Under the pieces are notes generated by a model, which was not told the DNA's origin, made no database searches, and worked only from the letters and a program-made list of their open reading frames with translations. Of a stretch of 22,939 nucleotides of DNA, positions 7,776 to 14,279 are shown in pieces. How positions within the stretch are numbered: position 1 is the stretch's first letter; each line of letters opens with the position of its first letter. This stretch comes from Anaerolineae bacterium (lineage in GTDB: Bacteria; Chloroflexota; Anaerolineae; B4-G1; SLSP01). Position numbers and translations under genes: made by a program. Location of the stretch: contig JAFGSL010000211.1 in the NCBI GenBank assembly GCA_016934645.1, forward strand, positions 1 to 22,939. The letters run 5' to 3'.

Positions 7776-7791
7776 GGATCTGGCGATCCCC
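7776..7791. repeat. Palindrome GGATC-TGGC-GATCCCC
   Basis: GGATC and GATCC flank a TGGC loop. On the minus strand it reads GGGGATCGCCAGATCC, differing at one position from the palindrome at 11613-11630 on the other side of the phospholipase-D gene. It lies in the divergent region between the Nudix and PLD genes. Confidence 0.6.
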
Positions 7792-7806
7792 TTGAAGCTG
7801 TAAACT

Positions 7807-7861
7807 AGGGACTACCGGATGAAAGACTATCCGACTAAAGACCACAAGACTAACGACTAAA
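7807..7861 (+). repeat. Degenerate 7-8 bp tandem repeat (GACTAAA family) in the leader of the PLD gene
   Basis: About seven imperfect copies of GACTAAA or GACTACC (GGACTACC, GATGAAA, GACTATCC, GACTAAA, GACCACAA, GACTAAC, GACTAAA) run straight into the GGAGGG ribosome binding site of the 7874 gene. Short tandem repeats of this kind are common in Chloroflexota and cyanobacteria. The array would be part of the 5' untranslated leader. Confidence 0.6.
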
Positions 7862-7873
7862 GGAGGGACCGCC

Positions 7874-10800
7874 ATGAGACTTCAGCGCATTGTTTTGGCC
7901 CTGATCGGCAGTGGAATTCTGATGTTCATCACTACTCTCGGCGCACAGCCACCCGCACACGCGACCGCACCTCTAATGCCCAGTGCCCTTCCCGGAGACG
8001 TGATCATCAACGAAGTCGCCTGGAGTGGCACAGCGGCAGCCTATGCGGATGAATGGATCGAGCTGTACAACAATACCGCCGTCTCTATAGCACTCACTGG
8101 TTGGCGGATAACGACCGTTGATGGCATGGATCTGGCGCTGTATGGCGAAATCGCCCCATACGGTTTCTACCTCATCGAGCGCACAGACGATAACACAATC
8201 AGCGACATTCCGGCAGATCGGATCGGGGCTTTCGGTGGAGGCGGGTTGAGCGACGCCGGCGAAGCCATCACACTACGCGATGCGGAGAGCACCGTCATCG
8301 ATACGGCAAATGTGACCGGAGGTGCGTGGCCCGCCGGGACCAACAATCCAGATTTCAGCATGGAACGCATCGACAACACCGCGCCCGACACACCCGATAA
8401 TTGGAGCACGAACACCGGCGATCCACGCAATGGTCTGGACGCCAACGGCGCCCCCATCAACGGCACGCCCAAACGCCGTAACTCCGTCTCCGCCGCCGAT
8501 CTTGTCGTCCACAAAAGCGGCCCGGCCCACGCCCAACAGGGTATGCTACTTACGTACACACTACGCTGTGAAAACTTCGGCTATATCACCGCGTTGAGCA
8601 CTACGCTCACCGATACACTTCCCCTCGACGTGGTCTACGTCACCAGCACGGCCCCCAACCCCGCCATCGTGAACGCGCGCACACTGCACTGGGACCTGGG
8701 CGATTTACCCATCAGCGGCGCGCCCACCATCATCACAGTGTCCGTCTACGCGCCCACAAATACTGTGGGTACGATCACCAACACACTCGTTGCCGCCAGC
8801 GCCGTTAGGGAGGTCGTGCCCGCGACAAACCTCGCGCAGTGGGAGACGCTTATCAGCGCACCCGCCCCCGCCCTCGCACTGATAAAAACTGGGCCAAGCA
8901 TAGCGCTTCCCGATACAGCGCTGACGTACACGCTCGTCGTCAGCAACACTGGAGGCCTCACCGCGCAGGATATCCGTCTCACCGACACGCTGTCCACCGG
9001 GCTGGTCTTCGTCGCGCAGACCTCGCCCTACCCCTTCACTCAGTCGGATGCCGCCACGCTCGCCTGGGACATCGGCGACCTTACGCCAGGAGCTAGTGGT
9101 CAGGTCACCCTCACGCTGTCACTTGATGAGCCGCTCAGCCCTACGCTGACGAACGTCGCCACGGCGACCACAAGCACCGGCGAGTCGGCGAGTGCCGCGT
9201 GGAGCGCCCAGGTGCAACCACGTGTGTGGCTCTATGCCGCGCAACCAGGAAACTACGGCAGCGTCAGCGGTGAAGCCGTCGCCATCGTCAACCGGGGCAC
9301 ATTCACCGTTGATCTCAGCAGATGGTGCATCAACGACAGGGTCAGCTCGACAAATCGTGTGTGCTTCCCGGAAGGCGCACAAATTGCGACAGGACAGACA
9401 CTCTGGGTAGCAGAAAACACCGATGGGTTCTACTTGATATGGGGCTTCGACGCCGATTGGACAAGCGCAACCGTCGCGCGCCAGGTTCCGCTACTTACGG
9501 GCAATTGGCCCGGCTTCACCGACGATGGCGAGGCTGTCTATCTGCTCGACGCAAGTGGCGTTCCAGCGGATGTGCTTGCTTATGGCAAAGGCATCCCTGA
9601 AACCGGCTGGCAGGGTCCAGCCGTCCCCCATCCTTACGCCGGTTACGAAAACAGAGGCCAGGTGCTCTACCGCAAACTCGACGCCGGCACTGGCCTACCC
9701 GTGCCAGATACGGACAGCGCGCGCGACTGGGCGCAGGATCCCGACGATCCGTTCAATGGGCGTAAACTACGCTATCCAGGATGGGACCTTGAAGCACTTT
9801 TCTTCCCGGTCGAGGTAGACCAAACAAGCACCATCACACTCGCCGTTGCACCCGATGGAATGCTGGATTTCGTTCTCGATGCCGTGACAATCGCACAAAA
9901 GAGCCTGATCATCCAGGGCTATACAATTAACAGCATCCCGCTCTACGAAGCCATCGACGCGCGCATCCAGGCCAGCGTTGCGGTCACCATCCTGCTTGAT
10001 AGCAGCCCCGCCAGCGGAATGACGTATGAAGAGCGCTGGATCGCCCAACGGCTGCACAATCCACCGACCAGCACCGTCTACTTTATGGGCGGCAGCACAG
10101 CGCGCTACCGCTACCAGCACGCCAAGTTCATCGTTATCGACGACCGGCAGGCCATCATCAGCACGGACAACTTCGGGGAGAACTCTATGGCGTCAGACCC
10201 GTTATCGAACGGCACAATGGGCCATCGCGGGTTTGTGCTACTCACCGATAACGCAGAGGTCATCGCCCGGTTGAATACGCTGTTCCACTATGACTGCGAT
10301 CTGGCCCAGCACAACGACGTCTTCCCCTACACAGAGGCCTATGCGCCGCCGGAGTACTTCACCCCCCTACCGCCGGTGGACTGGACAACGTACACGGTTG
10401 CGTTCAGTCCGACACTTGTCACCGCCGCGTCACACCTCACGCTGCTACACGCGCCAGAACACACCTTACGCGAGCAAGACGCCCTCATCGGACTCCTGAA
10501 CAGCACGCTGACAGGCAATATCGACGTGATGCAGTTGGATGAACCGATCACCTGGACACGCGATACTGGGACTGTGTGGCTTGATGCCCCTGGACGTAAT
10601 CCGCGTCTCGCAGCACTCGTAGCAGCAGCCCGGCGCGGTGTCACCGTGCGCGTGCTGCTCGACGCCTACTACGACGATCCGCTGGACAACAACGGCAACA
10701 CCGCCACATGCCTCTACCTGAAGAGCCTGAACCTCCCCACCCTGCAGTGCCGTCTCGGCAACATCACCGGATTGGGCATTCACGCAAAAGTCTTCCTGGT

Positions 10801-11584
10801 CGATACTGGCGACGCGCAGTGGGTGCACCTCGGTAGCATCAATGGAACGGAGACCTCAAACAAGATCAACCGGGAAGTCGCCTTGCAGTTTGAGTCCCCG
10901 GCAGGCTATGCCTATATCGAAGAAGTTTTCGACCACGACTGGGCACTCAGCCACGGGCCGATGGTACACCGCGTCTACCTGCCGCTCCTGATGCGTGATT
11001 ACGTTCCGCCAGTCGATTACCCGCTAATCAGCGAGGTTTTCATCAACCCTGGCGGCGAGGACACCGGCAAGGAATGGATCGAGATTTATCACCCCGGCTA
11101 TGACACCGTCGATCTGGGCAGATGGAGCATCGGCGACGCGCTGGACATCAACAATTACGGCGACGGGCGCTACTTCTTTCCCATAGGGACACAGCTTTTG
11201 CCCAAGCAGGTTATTGTCGTGGCGGCGTGCGCAACGGAATTCGCCGCGCGCTACGGGTTCAATCCCACCTACGAGTGGACCGACTGCGATCCGCTGACGC
11301 CAGACCTGACCCCCGTTCCCCCATGGGATGGATTCGGCATAGCACTCGGCAACGTCACCGATGAGGTGCTGCTCCTGGATGCGGCGGCGGTCATCGTCGA
11401 TAGCGCCGCGTGGGGCGGCGAACCGCGCGCGGGCGTCGTCCCCTTCCCGATGGATCCAGAAAGCACTTTCCCGTGGGATGCCTCGCTCAAGCGCTACCCG
11501 CCCGACCACGACCGCAACGACTGTTCACGCGACTTCTACATCAGTTACCAGCCATCACCAGGACAGGTGAGTGGAGCGGAATGA
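7874..11584 (+). CDS. Exported LTD-DUF11-DUF11-LTD-phospholipase D-LTD protein
   Basis: A 1236-residue secreted protein. The start has GGAGGG 6 nt upstream. Residues 1-30 are a signal peptide (hydrophobic core about 6-22, AHA at its end). Lamin-tail-like domains lie at about 40-150 (INEVAW...EWIELYN), 450-570 and 1050-1200 (ISEVFINP...EWIEIYH). Two DUF11 repeats lie at about 208-310 and 333-430 (LTYTL..N.G.., TDTLP). The phospholipase-D core (about 640-1020) has two HxKxxxxD motifs: His749-Lys751-Asp756 followed by STDNF, and His970-Lys972-Asp977 followed by GSIN. Both catalytic halves look intact, so it should be an active phosphodiesterase: nuclease, phospholipase or related. A YLPLLMR segment (1035-1041), typical of Chloroflexota exported proteins, precedes the last LTD. 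LTDs often go with extracellular nucleases, so extracellular DNA is a reasonable substrate guess. Confidence 0.92.
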   Translation: MRLQRIVLALIGSGILMFITTLGAQPPAHATAPLMPSALPGDVIINEVAWSGTAAAYADEWIELYNNTAVSIALTGWRITTVDGMDLALYGEIAPYGFYLIERTDDNTISDIPADRIGAFGGGGLSDAGEAITLRDAESTVIDTANVTGGAWPAGTNNPDFSMERIDNTAPDTPDNWSTNTGDPRNGLDANGAPINGTPKRRNSVSAADLVVHKSGPAHAQQGMLLTYTLRCENFGYITALSTTLTDTLPLDVVYVTSTAPNPAIVNARTLHWDLGDLPISGAPTIITVSVYAPTNTVGTITNTLVAASAVREVVPATNLAQWETLISAPAPALALIKTGPSIALPDTALTYTLVVSNTGGLTAQDIRLTDTLSTGLVFVAQTSPYPFTQSDAATLAWDIGDLTPGASGQVTLTLSLDEPLSPTLTNVATATTSTGESASAAWSAQVQPRVWLYAAQPGNYGSVSGEAVAIVNRGTFTVDLSRWCINDRVSSTNRVCFPEGAQIATGQTLWVAENTDGFYLIWGFDADWTSATVARQVPLLTGNWPGFTDDGEAVYLLDASGVPADVLAYGKGIPETGWQGPAVPHPYAGYENRGQVLYRKLDAGTGLPVPDTDSARDWAQDPDDPFNGRKLRYPGWDLEALFFPVEVDQTSTITLAVAPDGMLDFVLDAVTIAQKSLIIQGYTINSIPLYEAIDARIQASVAVTILLDSSPASGMTYEERWIAQRLHNPPTSTVYFMGGSTARYRYQHAKFIVIDDRQAIISTDNFGENSMASDPLSNGTMGHRGFVLLTDNAEVIARLNTLFHYDCDLAQHNDVFPYTEAYAPPEYFTPLPPVDWTTYTVAFSPTLVTAASHLTLLHAPEHTLREQDALIGLLNSTLTGNIDVMQLDEPITWTRDTGTVWLDAPGRNPRLAALVAAARRGVTVRVLLDAYYDDPLDNNGNTATCLYLKSLNLPTLQCRLGNITGLGIHAKVFLVDTGDAQWVHLGSINGTETSNKINREVALQFESPAGYAYIEEVFDHDWALSHGPMVHRVYLPLLMRDYVPPVDYPLISEVFINPGGEDTGKEWIEIYHPGYDTVDLGRWSIGDALDINNYGDGRYFFPIGTQLLPKQVIVVAACATEFAARYGFNPTYEWTDCDPLTPDLTPVPPWDGFGIALGNVTDEVLLLDAAAVIVDSAAWGGEPRAGVVPFPMDPESTFPWDASLKRYPPDHDRNDCSRDFYISYQPSPGQVSGAE

Positions 11585-11612
11585 CCAACCGGATCTCATT
11601 TTTCCGCTCCGA

Positions 11613-11630
11613 GGGGATCGTCAGATCCCC
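11613..11630. repeat. Palindrome GGGGATC-GTCA-GATCCCC downstream of the PLD gene
   Basis: A perfect 7-bp stem with a GTCA loop, 29 bp after the PLD stop codon. It nearly matches the element at 7776-7791. No T-run follows, so it is not a classical Rho-independent terminator, though it may stabilise or end the PLD transcript. Confidence 0.6.
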
Positions 11631-11655
11631 GTTTAATGCAGAAAATCCCTATCGC

Positions 11656-11677
11656 ACGCGGATTGCCAAATCCGCGT
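11656..11677. repeat. Palindrome ACGCGGATT-GCCA-AATCCGCGT
   Basis: A perfect 9-bp stem with a 4-nt GCCA loop, the second hairpin in the gap between the PLD and radical SAM genes. The loop resembles those of the two GGGGATC palindromes. An A-rich stretch follows; no T-run follows on either strand, so terminator function is doubtful. Confidence 0.6.
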
Positions 11678-11739
11678 AAAGCAAAAAAACGGAGAGTGTA
11701 ACGAGAATGACAAAGTCCTGGAATGACCGGTGGCAATCC

Positions 11740-11767
11740 TTGCAAAGCATAGGTTTGGCGTTAGAAT
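11740..11767 (+). promoter_or_regulatory. Candidate promoter of the radical SAM operon
   Basis: TTGCAA (11740-11745), a 16-nt spacer, then TAGAAT (11762-11767). Transcription would start about 20 nt before the ATG at 11795. The -10 is good; the -35 matches 4 of 6. Confidence 0.45.
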
Positions 11768-11794
11768 ACCTTGAAACTATCCTTAGGAGAGATA

Positions 11795-13201
11795 ATGTTC
11801 AACTTTTTGAAGCGTGAGGATTCGCGACGCGAAAAGTCCAAAATCCTGTGGCTCGATCTGGGCGACCTGGGTGACCTGGTCAGCCCAAGCGGGCCACACG
11901 AGCAATGGCAAGACCACGGATTAGGCTTGCTGCGCACCATCATGCACCAAAACGGCATCATGACCGATATTCTTTCGACGCGACTGATCACAGAGTGGCC
12001 CCAATTGGAAAAACAACTGCCGGGCTACGAGAAAATGCTGATGAACGTGCGCAGCTATACGTTCCCGGTAGCCCGCAAGGCCGCACAGATCTTCAAACAG
12101 ATCAATCCCAACGGCATAGTGTTGACTGGCGGCATGCACGCAACGGTCGCCGTCGACGAAATGCTCGAAGTGCCGGAATTCGACCACATCTGCAAGGGGC
12201 CGGGTGAAAAAATCATCGTCGATCTGGTCAAAGACCCACAGGCATATCCCCGTGTCATCGAGGGCGAGGGAGCCAGGTCGATGGCCGACTGGCCGATGAT
12301 CGATCGTACGCTCTGGCCGCAACCACATCGCCGCTTGCGCCGCAACTTCAACTGGCCACTCGAACCCGCGTGTGGTTGGGGGCCGCCACCGGTCGCGACA
12401 ATGCTCACCAGCCGGGTGTGTCCCTGGCAATGCGTCTTCTGTAACGAAAGCTCCTACATCCCCCACATGGGACGTAAGCCGGTCGATATGACCATCGACG
12501 AACTCAACACGCTGGACAACCAATATGGCGTCGGCTCAGTCGTGATTCACGACTCCATGTTCTTCCAGAATCCGGCTTGGCTGAAAGAATGGCTCGAAAA
12601 GTACCCGCGCAAAGCGAACAAGCTCTGGCCTTACTGGGCTGCCGGTCGTTCGGACACGGTGCGGCAGTGGCCTGATCTCTTCGAGGCACTGGTGCGCGAG
12701 ACAAACTGGGACCTTATCTCCATCGGCTTCGAGTCCGGCAGCGACCGCATCCTGCGCCTGCTCAACAAAGAATGTACCGAAGAGGACAACTACCTCACCA
12801 TCGATCTGGTCAACAAATTGGGCGCGGAATTCGAGCGCAAGGGGCGCAAACCGCCCCGCCTGTGGGCCAACATCATCCTCGGCATCCCCGGTGAAACGCC
12901 TGAGGACGCGTTCAAAACGATGCGCATGGTCAAATCGATGCACTACGTCCTGCCGTCGTTCTCGTATTACGCGCCGTATCCAGGCTCAGCCCTGGGCTAC
13001 CAACTCATCGCCGAAGGCAAGAGCCTGATGTCGAAGGAGAATTATCATCGCTTCCCCGGCGACGAGAAAGTCAAAGGCGTCGATTACCAGTTCTACCGTA
13101 ATCTTTTGGCCGGGAAGTACGACGACAAAGTCAACCGGGGTCTCTCCCCGCTGGACCGGCAAAAGCCGGGGGTCTACACGGAGGCATTGACGAAAGCATG
13201 A
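11795..13201 (+). CDS. B12-binding domain / radical SAM protein
   Basis: A 468-residue enzyme. An N-terminal Rossmann-like, cobalamin-binding-type domain (about 15-150) contains GIVLTGGMHAT and FDHICKGPGEK, the usual signatures of B12-radical SAM proteins of the BchE/methyltransferase class. The radical SAM core has the [4Fe-4S] motif CPWQCVFC (Cys209, Cys213, Cys216), then an E-S-G-S-D segment (GFESGSDRILRLLNK) and a GIPGET strand typical of this family. It lacks the DxHxxG signature that marks true axial His-ligand B12 domains, as do many family members, so cobalamin may bind base-off without it. ATG at 11795 has AGGAG 5 nt upstream; an earlier in-frame TTG (11771) is less likely. The substrate is unknown. 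It is the first gene of an operon with the 68-residue protein and a membrane protein. Confidence 0.9.
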   Translation: MFNFLKREDSRREKSKILWLDLGDLGDLVSPSGPHEQWQDHGLGLLRTIMHQNGIMTDILSTRLITEWPQLEKQLPGYEKMLMNVRSYTFPVARKAAQIFKQINPNGIVLTGGMHATVAVDEMLEVPEFDHICKGPGEKIIVDLVKDPQAYPRVIEGEGARSMADWPMIDRTLWPQPHRRLRRNFNWPLEPACGWGPPPVATMLTSRVCPWQCVFCNESSYIPHMGRKPVDMTIDELNTLDNQYGVGSVVIHDSMFFQNPAWLKEWLEKYPRKANKLWPYWAAGRSDTVRQWPDLFEALVRETNWDLISIGFESGSDRILRLLNKECTEEDNYLTIDLVNKLGAEFERKGRKPPRLWANIILGIPGETPEDAFKTMRMVKSMHYVLPSFSYYAPYPGSALGYQLIAEGKSLMSKENYHRFPGDEKVKGVDYQFYRNLLAGKYDDKVNRGLSPLDRQKPGVYTEALTKA

Positions 13202-13404
13202 GTAGTTTCACCCATCCTCACGCAATGTACGTATTCGATATGAAAAACGGCAAGCAGAAGCTTGCCTGGGGCCAATCGTCCGAAGACGCACTCGACATCC
13301 TGCGCATCCGCCTCACCGAAGAGGAGATGGCGCAGATCATTTCCGATCGTTACCTCAAAATCTCGGCACGTGAGTTGCAGAAGCACATCCACAATTTAGG
13401 GTAA
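13198..13404 (+). CDS. Small 68-residue protein coupled to the radical SAM gene, function unknown
   Basis: The ATG overlaps the TGA of the radical SAM gene (ATGA, 13198-13201), so it is probably translated by re-initiation and made alongside that enzyme. The sequence starts MSSFTHPHAMYVFDM, has a short strand-like region (YVFDMKNGKQKLAWG) and two predicted helices (SSEDALDILRIRLTEEEMAQII; SARELQKHIHNL). It has no Cys, no signal peptide, no membrane segment and no Gly-Gly leader cleavage site. I do not recognise the family. It could be a dedicated partner or substrate-binding subunit of the radical SAM enzyme; a RiPP precursor is possible but nothing in the sequence specifically argues for it. 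Confidence 0.8.
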   Translation: MSSFTHPHAMYVFDMKNGKQKLAWGQSSEDALDILRIRLTEEEMAQIISDRYLKISARELQKHIHNLG

Positions 13405-13435
13405 AGCAGAACATTCATCTTTGCAGAGGTAGAGC

Positions 13436-14164
13436 ATGTTAAAAAATCCAAAGCGATGGCACCGCACATTGGGGTTATACATTTTCTTCGCAGGCGTCCT
13501 TTTGGGGATGCTCTTCGCGGCGTTACTGACTTGGGCGGATTTCGAGGCAAATCTGTTTGATCGCCCCACCGATTTGAAGGCATCCGGACTCGGAAGCCTG
13601 AGATGCCCCGTCCTACTAAACCGACAAGAGACAGGGACAGTCACGGCGACCTTCAGCAATCCGACGGACTATGCAGCTCGACGTACCATTGATGCGAGTA
13701 TCAGCCACGGTTTCATTATTTTAATGCGGGAGGAACGCACACGCATCGACCTCGAACCCGGCGAAAAGCGTACCCTCGAGTGGCCAATCTCGCCCGAAGA
13801 CGCCGCCTGGGGACGGTTCATTCTTGTTCACGTCGAGACTCTGCGCAGTGGATCACTTCCAGCACGCAGCGGTAGTTGCGGCGTGCTTGTGGCCAACTTA
13901 CCCTTTGGCACCGGGACCCAGATCACTATCTTTATCGTTGTGGCCAGCCTGCTACTGATGGTGATAGGCGCTATCCTCTGGCGTCGCGGGGCGAAAGCCC
14001 AACGCAAGGGCCTGCGCACGGTCGATTATCTGGCGCTCGCCCTTGGACCGTTCACGCTTTTGACACTGATTACGAGTATAATTGGGATCTGGCTTGTAAG
14101 TCTTGTGTTGCTTGTGCTGTCTGTACTGACGGTAATCACCATAGTCACGTGGGTATTGAACTAA
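13436..14164 (+). CDS. Four-TM membrane protein with an extracytoplasmic beta-rich domain, function unknown
   Basis: A 242-residue protein. One N-terminal helix (about 12-34) is followed by an extracytoplasmic region (about 35-155) with a beta-sandwich-like pattern (ETGTVTATFSNPTDY, then RTRIDLEPGEKRTLEW, then ILVHVETL), similar in look to Ig-like or DUF11-like folds. Three more helices follow at about 160-180, 193-215 and 218-240, separated by the basic stretch RRGAKAQRKG. GAGGT lies upstream of the ATG. It starts 31 bp after the small protein gene on the same strand, and a strong hairpin follows its stop, so it is the last gene of the operon. No known family is recognised; a role in anchoring or transporting the radical SAM product is only a guess. 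Confidence 0.8.
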   Translation: MLKNPKRWHRTLGLYIFFAGVLLGMLFAALLTWADFEANLFDRPTDLKASGLGSLRCPVLLNRQETGTVTATFSNPTDYAARRTIDASISHGFIILMREERTRIDLEPGEKRTLEWPISPEDAAWGRFILVHVETLRSGSLPARSGSCGVLVANLPFGTGTQITIFIVVASLLLMVIGAILWRRGAKAQRKGLRTVDYLALALGPFTLLTLITSIIGIWLVSLVLLVLSVLTVITIVTWVLN

Positions 14165-14186
14165 TTTTCCACTGCAACACACGTAT

Positions 14187-14218
14187 AACGCGGCGTGTCC
14201 TAAAGAACACGCCGCGTT
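14187..14218 (+). terminator. Hairpin terminator after the radical SAM operon
   Basis: AACGCGGCGTGT pairs perfectly with ACACGCCGCGTT (12-bp GC-rich stem, 8-nt loop) 23 nt after the stop of the membrane-protein gene. It is followed by TTACTTTG, a weak U-tract. It separates this operon from the UvrA-like gene. Confidence 0.7.
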
Positions 14219-14222
14219 TACT

Positions 14223-14252
14223 TTGATTGACGCATACGAGCAGCAGTATAGA
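14223..14252 (+). promoter_or_regulatory. Weak candidate promoter for the UvrA-like gene
   Basis: TTGATT (14223-14228), an 18-nt spacer, then TATAGA (14247-14252), just after the terminator hairpin and about 28 nt before the ATG at 14280. Each box matches 4 of 6 consensus positions. Confidence 0.3.
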
Positions 14253-14279
14253 TCTGCAATGATGAAATGATGACAAGTT

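Noticed and set aside
11656..11677. Rho-independent terminator for the PLD gene
   Set aside because: The hairpin is strong but no T-run follows on the plus strand; it is listed as a repeat instead.
13198..13404. Calling the 68-residue protein a RiPP precursor
   Set aside because: It has no leader cleavage site, no Cys/Ser/Thr-rich core and no repeated core motif; only the radical SAM neighbour suggests it.
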